From NCBI GenBank assembly GCA_026826555.1, contig JAKSZT010038599.1, positions 3,424,129 to 3,488,128 of the forward strand: 64,000 bases of DNA, written 5' to 3'. The notes beneath the pieces are model-generated. The model did no database searches and was not told the DNA's origin. It saw nothing but the letters and a program-made list of their open reading frames with translations. This stretch comes from Tolypeutes matacus (taxonomy: Eukaryota; Chordata; Mammalia; Cingulata; Chlamyphoridae). Below, in pieces: positions 61,936 through 64,000 of the stretch. Position numbers and translations under genes: made by a program. Each line of letters begins with the position of its first letter. The first letter of the stretch is position 1.

Positions 61936-62904
61936 TTCAATTGGGAAAAAATAGTGAGAATACTCAATGGAGAAAGACTGAAAACTTTCCCTCTAAGATC
62001 TAGAACAATACAGGGATGTCCACCGTCATCACTGTTATTAATCATAGTACTGGGTGTTCTTGCCAGAACAATTGCACAAGAAAAAGAAATAAAAGGCATT
62101 CAAATTGGAATAACAGAAGTAAAACTTTTGGCAATGCATATGGCATAATCTTATATATAGAATGTCCCCAAAACTTGAAAACAAAGCTAATAGAGCTAAT
62201 AAACTAATTCAGGAAAGTGGTGTGGTACAAGATCAGACCTCAAAAATCAATAGTGTTTATATACAAAAGTAATGGGCTGAGTAGAAAACCAAGGGAAATT
62301 TCCTGTTACAATAGCAACTAAAATAATAAAATATCCAGGATTAAATTTAACCAAGGTTACAATGGACTTGTACTCAGAAAACTACAATACATTGCTAAAA
62401 GAAATCAAAGGAAATGTAATTAAATGGAAGGGCATTCCATGTTCATGGGTTGGAAGATTAAATTTTGTTAAGATGTCGATTCTACCCAAATCATTTACAA
62501 ATACAATGCAATCCCTGTCAAAATTCCAACAGCTTGATTTTCACAAATGGAAAAGCCAATTATCGAATTTATTTGGAAGGATAAGGGGCCCTGATAGCCA
62601 AAAACATCTTGAAAATGAAGAATAAAGTTGGAAGACTCACACTTCCTCACTTTAAAGCATATTACAAATCTACAGTGGTCCAAACAGCATGGCATTGGCA
62701 CAAGGATAGATATATTGACCAATGGAATTGAGAGTTCAGGAATAGATCCTGACAGCTATGGCCAATTGATTTTTGACAAGTCTGCCAAGTTCACTCAATT
62801 GAAAAAGAATAGTGTTTTCAAAAATTATTGCTGGGAGAACTGGATTTCCAAGCACAAAAGAATGAAAGACCCTTACTCACCTGATATACAAAAGTTAACT
62901 CAAG
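61936..62904 (+). mobile_element. Second L1 ORF2 fragment, plus strand
   Basis: Sequence jumps back to the RT region (GGAGAAAGACTGAAAACTTT, near 61970) and proceeds to a C-terminal block ([17 protein letters not shown] at 62362; [19 protein letters not shown] and FKNYCWENWISKHKRMKDPY at 62628-62890). It overlaps the previous piece in ORF2 coordinates but is clearly divergent, so it is a different L1 copy. The catalytic RT block is disrupted near 62125-62150 (reads LLAMHMA, then stop). It is cut at about 62904 by the next L1. Confidence 0.8.
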
Positions 62905-63640
62905 AGAGGCGGCCAAGATGGCATTAGTGTAGGAGGGCGCACACTGCAAGCTCCCAGAGCAAGGCTGATTGGGGACAGGGTCCTGCCCGGGGGTCTGTGC
63001 TGTGCATGCATGGAGTGAGAGGCTTGGGACATCTATCTGCGCGGATCGGCAGCATGGACCGAACGGTGGAGATTCGTGAGTTTTGAGGCTGCCAGTGGAG
63101 GTTGGCACAGGCGGCTGAGCCCCGCGGTTAGGGAAAAAAAACAAAATAAAACGGCCATTTTGAGCCACGGGCGGGGCGAAAAAGTTTTATTTTCTGGGGA
63201 TCTGGCTGCCTGGCGCCCCTTGGAACTGGTGTGAACAGAGCAAACAAGATAATCGGCACCCAGTGAACCGGAGGGGGGATTTTGGTCAGGCAACGCAGCT
63301 GATTTCCCTAGCCACCCAGGGATAAGACCCCGGCCAATGCGGAGCCAGGAGGAAGGGACACTTCCCAAAAAAGGGAGGGTTCGGTTGGAAGACAGGGAAG
63401 GGTATTTTATATTTTTAGACATTGATCTGGCTGCATGCACCGCCCCATAGCTTTGAGGAGCAGATAAGCTGACCTGAAGCACCATTAGGCTGAGAGCAGA
63501 CGTGAATCTGCACTCAAACTGATTTACTGAGCAGCCCGGTGACGCTGGAGCTCGGCGCCAGAAGGGGCAGAATCCGCCATCTTTAGCACTCCTCACTGAC
63601 TAACATCAGAGCTTCAGCTAACCTGGGGAGTCCAGAAAGT
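62905..63640. promoter_or_regulatory. CpG-rich L1 promoter region with YY1-like site
   Basis: The YY1-like core (about 62911-62921) sits at the 5' end of the element, where it directs transcription start in known L1s. The dense CpG block downstream is a plausible methylation target. A minus-strand open frame of 187 codons (63033-63596) overlaps it. Confidence 0.6.
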
Positions 63641-64000
63641 GGGATGTGCTTGATTAATTTCCACGGGCCCAGCTAGGGTCCCTTCTGTAAGGAGGTTGGT
63701 CTAGAGGAGGAATTATTTTGGGTCCTGCATTTGGCTAAAAAAAAAAAAAAAAAAAAAAAAAATGAGGTCACCTCAACAAATCAAAAATAAATTCTTTTTA
63801 ATTTAGTTTAATACTAAAAGTTGCTTCAGGACCTGCATATAGAACCCTGTGGGGAAATTCATTGATAAACACAAGTAGGCAGGAAGAATCCATGTGGACC
63901 CTAGGGGAATCATTGACCCCCCCTTAGCTCTGTTTGACTGCTTGCCTGTGTGGATCTTTGGTTTCTCTCTGTTACTTTCTGGTCTATTGCTATTATTCCC
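62905..64000 (+). mobile_element. 5' end of a probably young L1 (5' UTR), running off the window
   Basis: It begins GAGAGGCGGCCAAGATGGCA, where GCCAAGATGGC matches the YY1-type site at the start of L1 5' UTRs. Up to about 63640 the sequence is GC-rich and full of CpG (for example GCGCGGATCGG, CACGGGCGGGGCG, CGGTGACGCTGG), unlike anything else here. CpG retention suggests recent arrival. It interrupts an L1 ORF2 fragment after AAAAGTTAACTCAA. A 26-base A run at 63737-63762 lies within it. ORF1, ORF2 and the 3' TSD would be beyond 64000. Whether the ORFs are intact is unknown. Confidence 0.8.

Noticed and set aside
61100..62800. Tandem duplication of an L1 ORF2 segment
   Set aside because: The two copies are strongly diverged throughout, so they are separate L1 insertions that happen to abut.
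63737..63762. A-run as the 3' end of a short element covering 62905-63762
   Set aside because: No TSD follows the run, and the interrupted ORF2 does not resume after it, so it is better seen as internal to the L1 5' region.

Overview
This window looks like mammalian, gene-poor, AT-rich DNA, most likely from a xenarthran and probably an armadillo (Dasypus). The call rests on repeat content. There is a DAS-type SINE with a tRNA-like head and tandem GCTGGCCCA units at about 5.24-5.67 kb. There are LINE-1 (L1) 3' ends and a ~1.5 kb repeat that I associate from memory with xenarthran genomes. Mammal-wide MIR, L2, MaLR/ERVL and L1M relics are also present. I see no intact host protein-coding gene, no coding exon I would defend, and no tRNA, rRNA, CRISPR or bacterial-type operon. 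Every long open frame falls inside a retroelement, on its antisense strand, or in a microsatellite.

Layout. 0-4.7 kb: mostly unassigned AT-rich DNA, an L1-type 3' end, one MaLR-like LTR and simple repeats. 4.7-11.4 kb: an ancient plus-strand L1 carrying a DAS SINE and two unrelated LTRs. 11.4-11.8 kb: a polyadenylated retrocopy of an unidentified transcript between 13-bp target-site duplications (TSDs). 12-18.6 kb: unassigned DNA with MIR and L2 relics, a 611-bp MaLR-like LTR and a 516-bp solo LTR. 18.7-20.6 kb: a minus-strand MaLR-like provirus with a 42-bp internal tandem repeat and an assembly gap in a TTCC tract. 22.6-29.5 kb: an old LTR split by a half-L1 (HAL1-like) element, itself split by nested copies of the ~1.5 kb repeat.

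32.9-42.7 kb: the most informative part. A minus-strand MaLR-like provirus was hit by two LTR insertions (TSDs ggcct and ccaca). The second LTR was then split by a ~5.95 kb full-length L1 with a 12-bp TSD. 43.3-48.1 kb: a 5'-truncated ~1.5 kb repeat copy (TSD aggcagtact), a second MaLR-like provirus, an L2 relic and an ERVL-like remnant with a leucine-tRNA-type primer-binding site. 48-56 kb: mostly unassigned, with MIR relics, an old LTR-type repeat and an ancient minus-strand L1. 56.1-62.9 kb: two degenerate plus-strand L1s, the first split by a ~1.5 kb repeat copy. 62.9-64 kb: the CpG-rich 5' end of a further L1, the best candidate for the youngest insertion here, whose ORFs lie beyond the window.

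Nothing here acts as a pathway. The value lies in relative chronology (nesting plus TSDs), in a HAL1-like deletion derivative, in a non-autonomous LTR family, and in a few recurrent antisense frames. Family names are from memory of consensus features and were not checked against a database.
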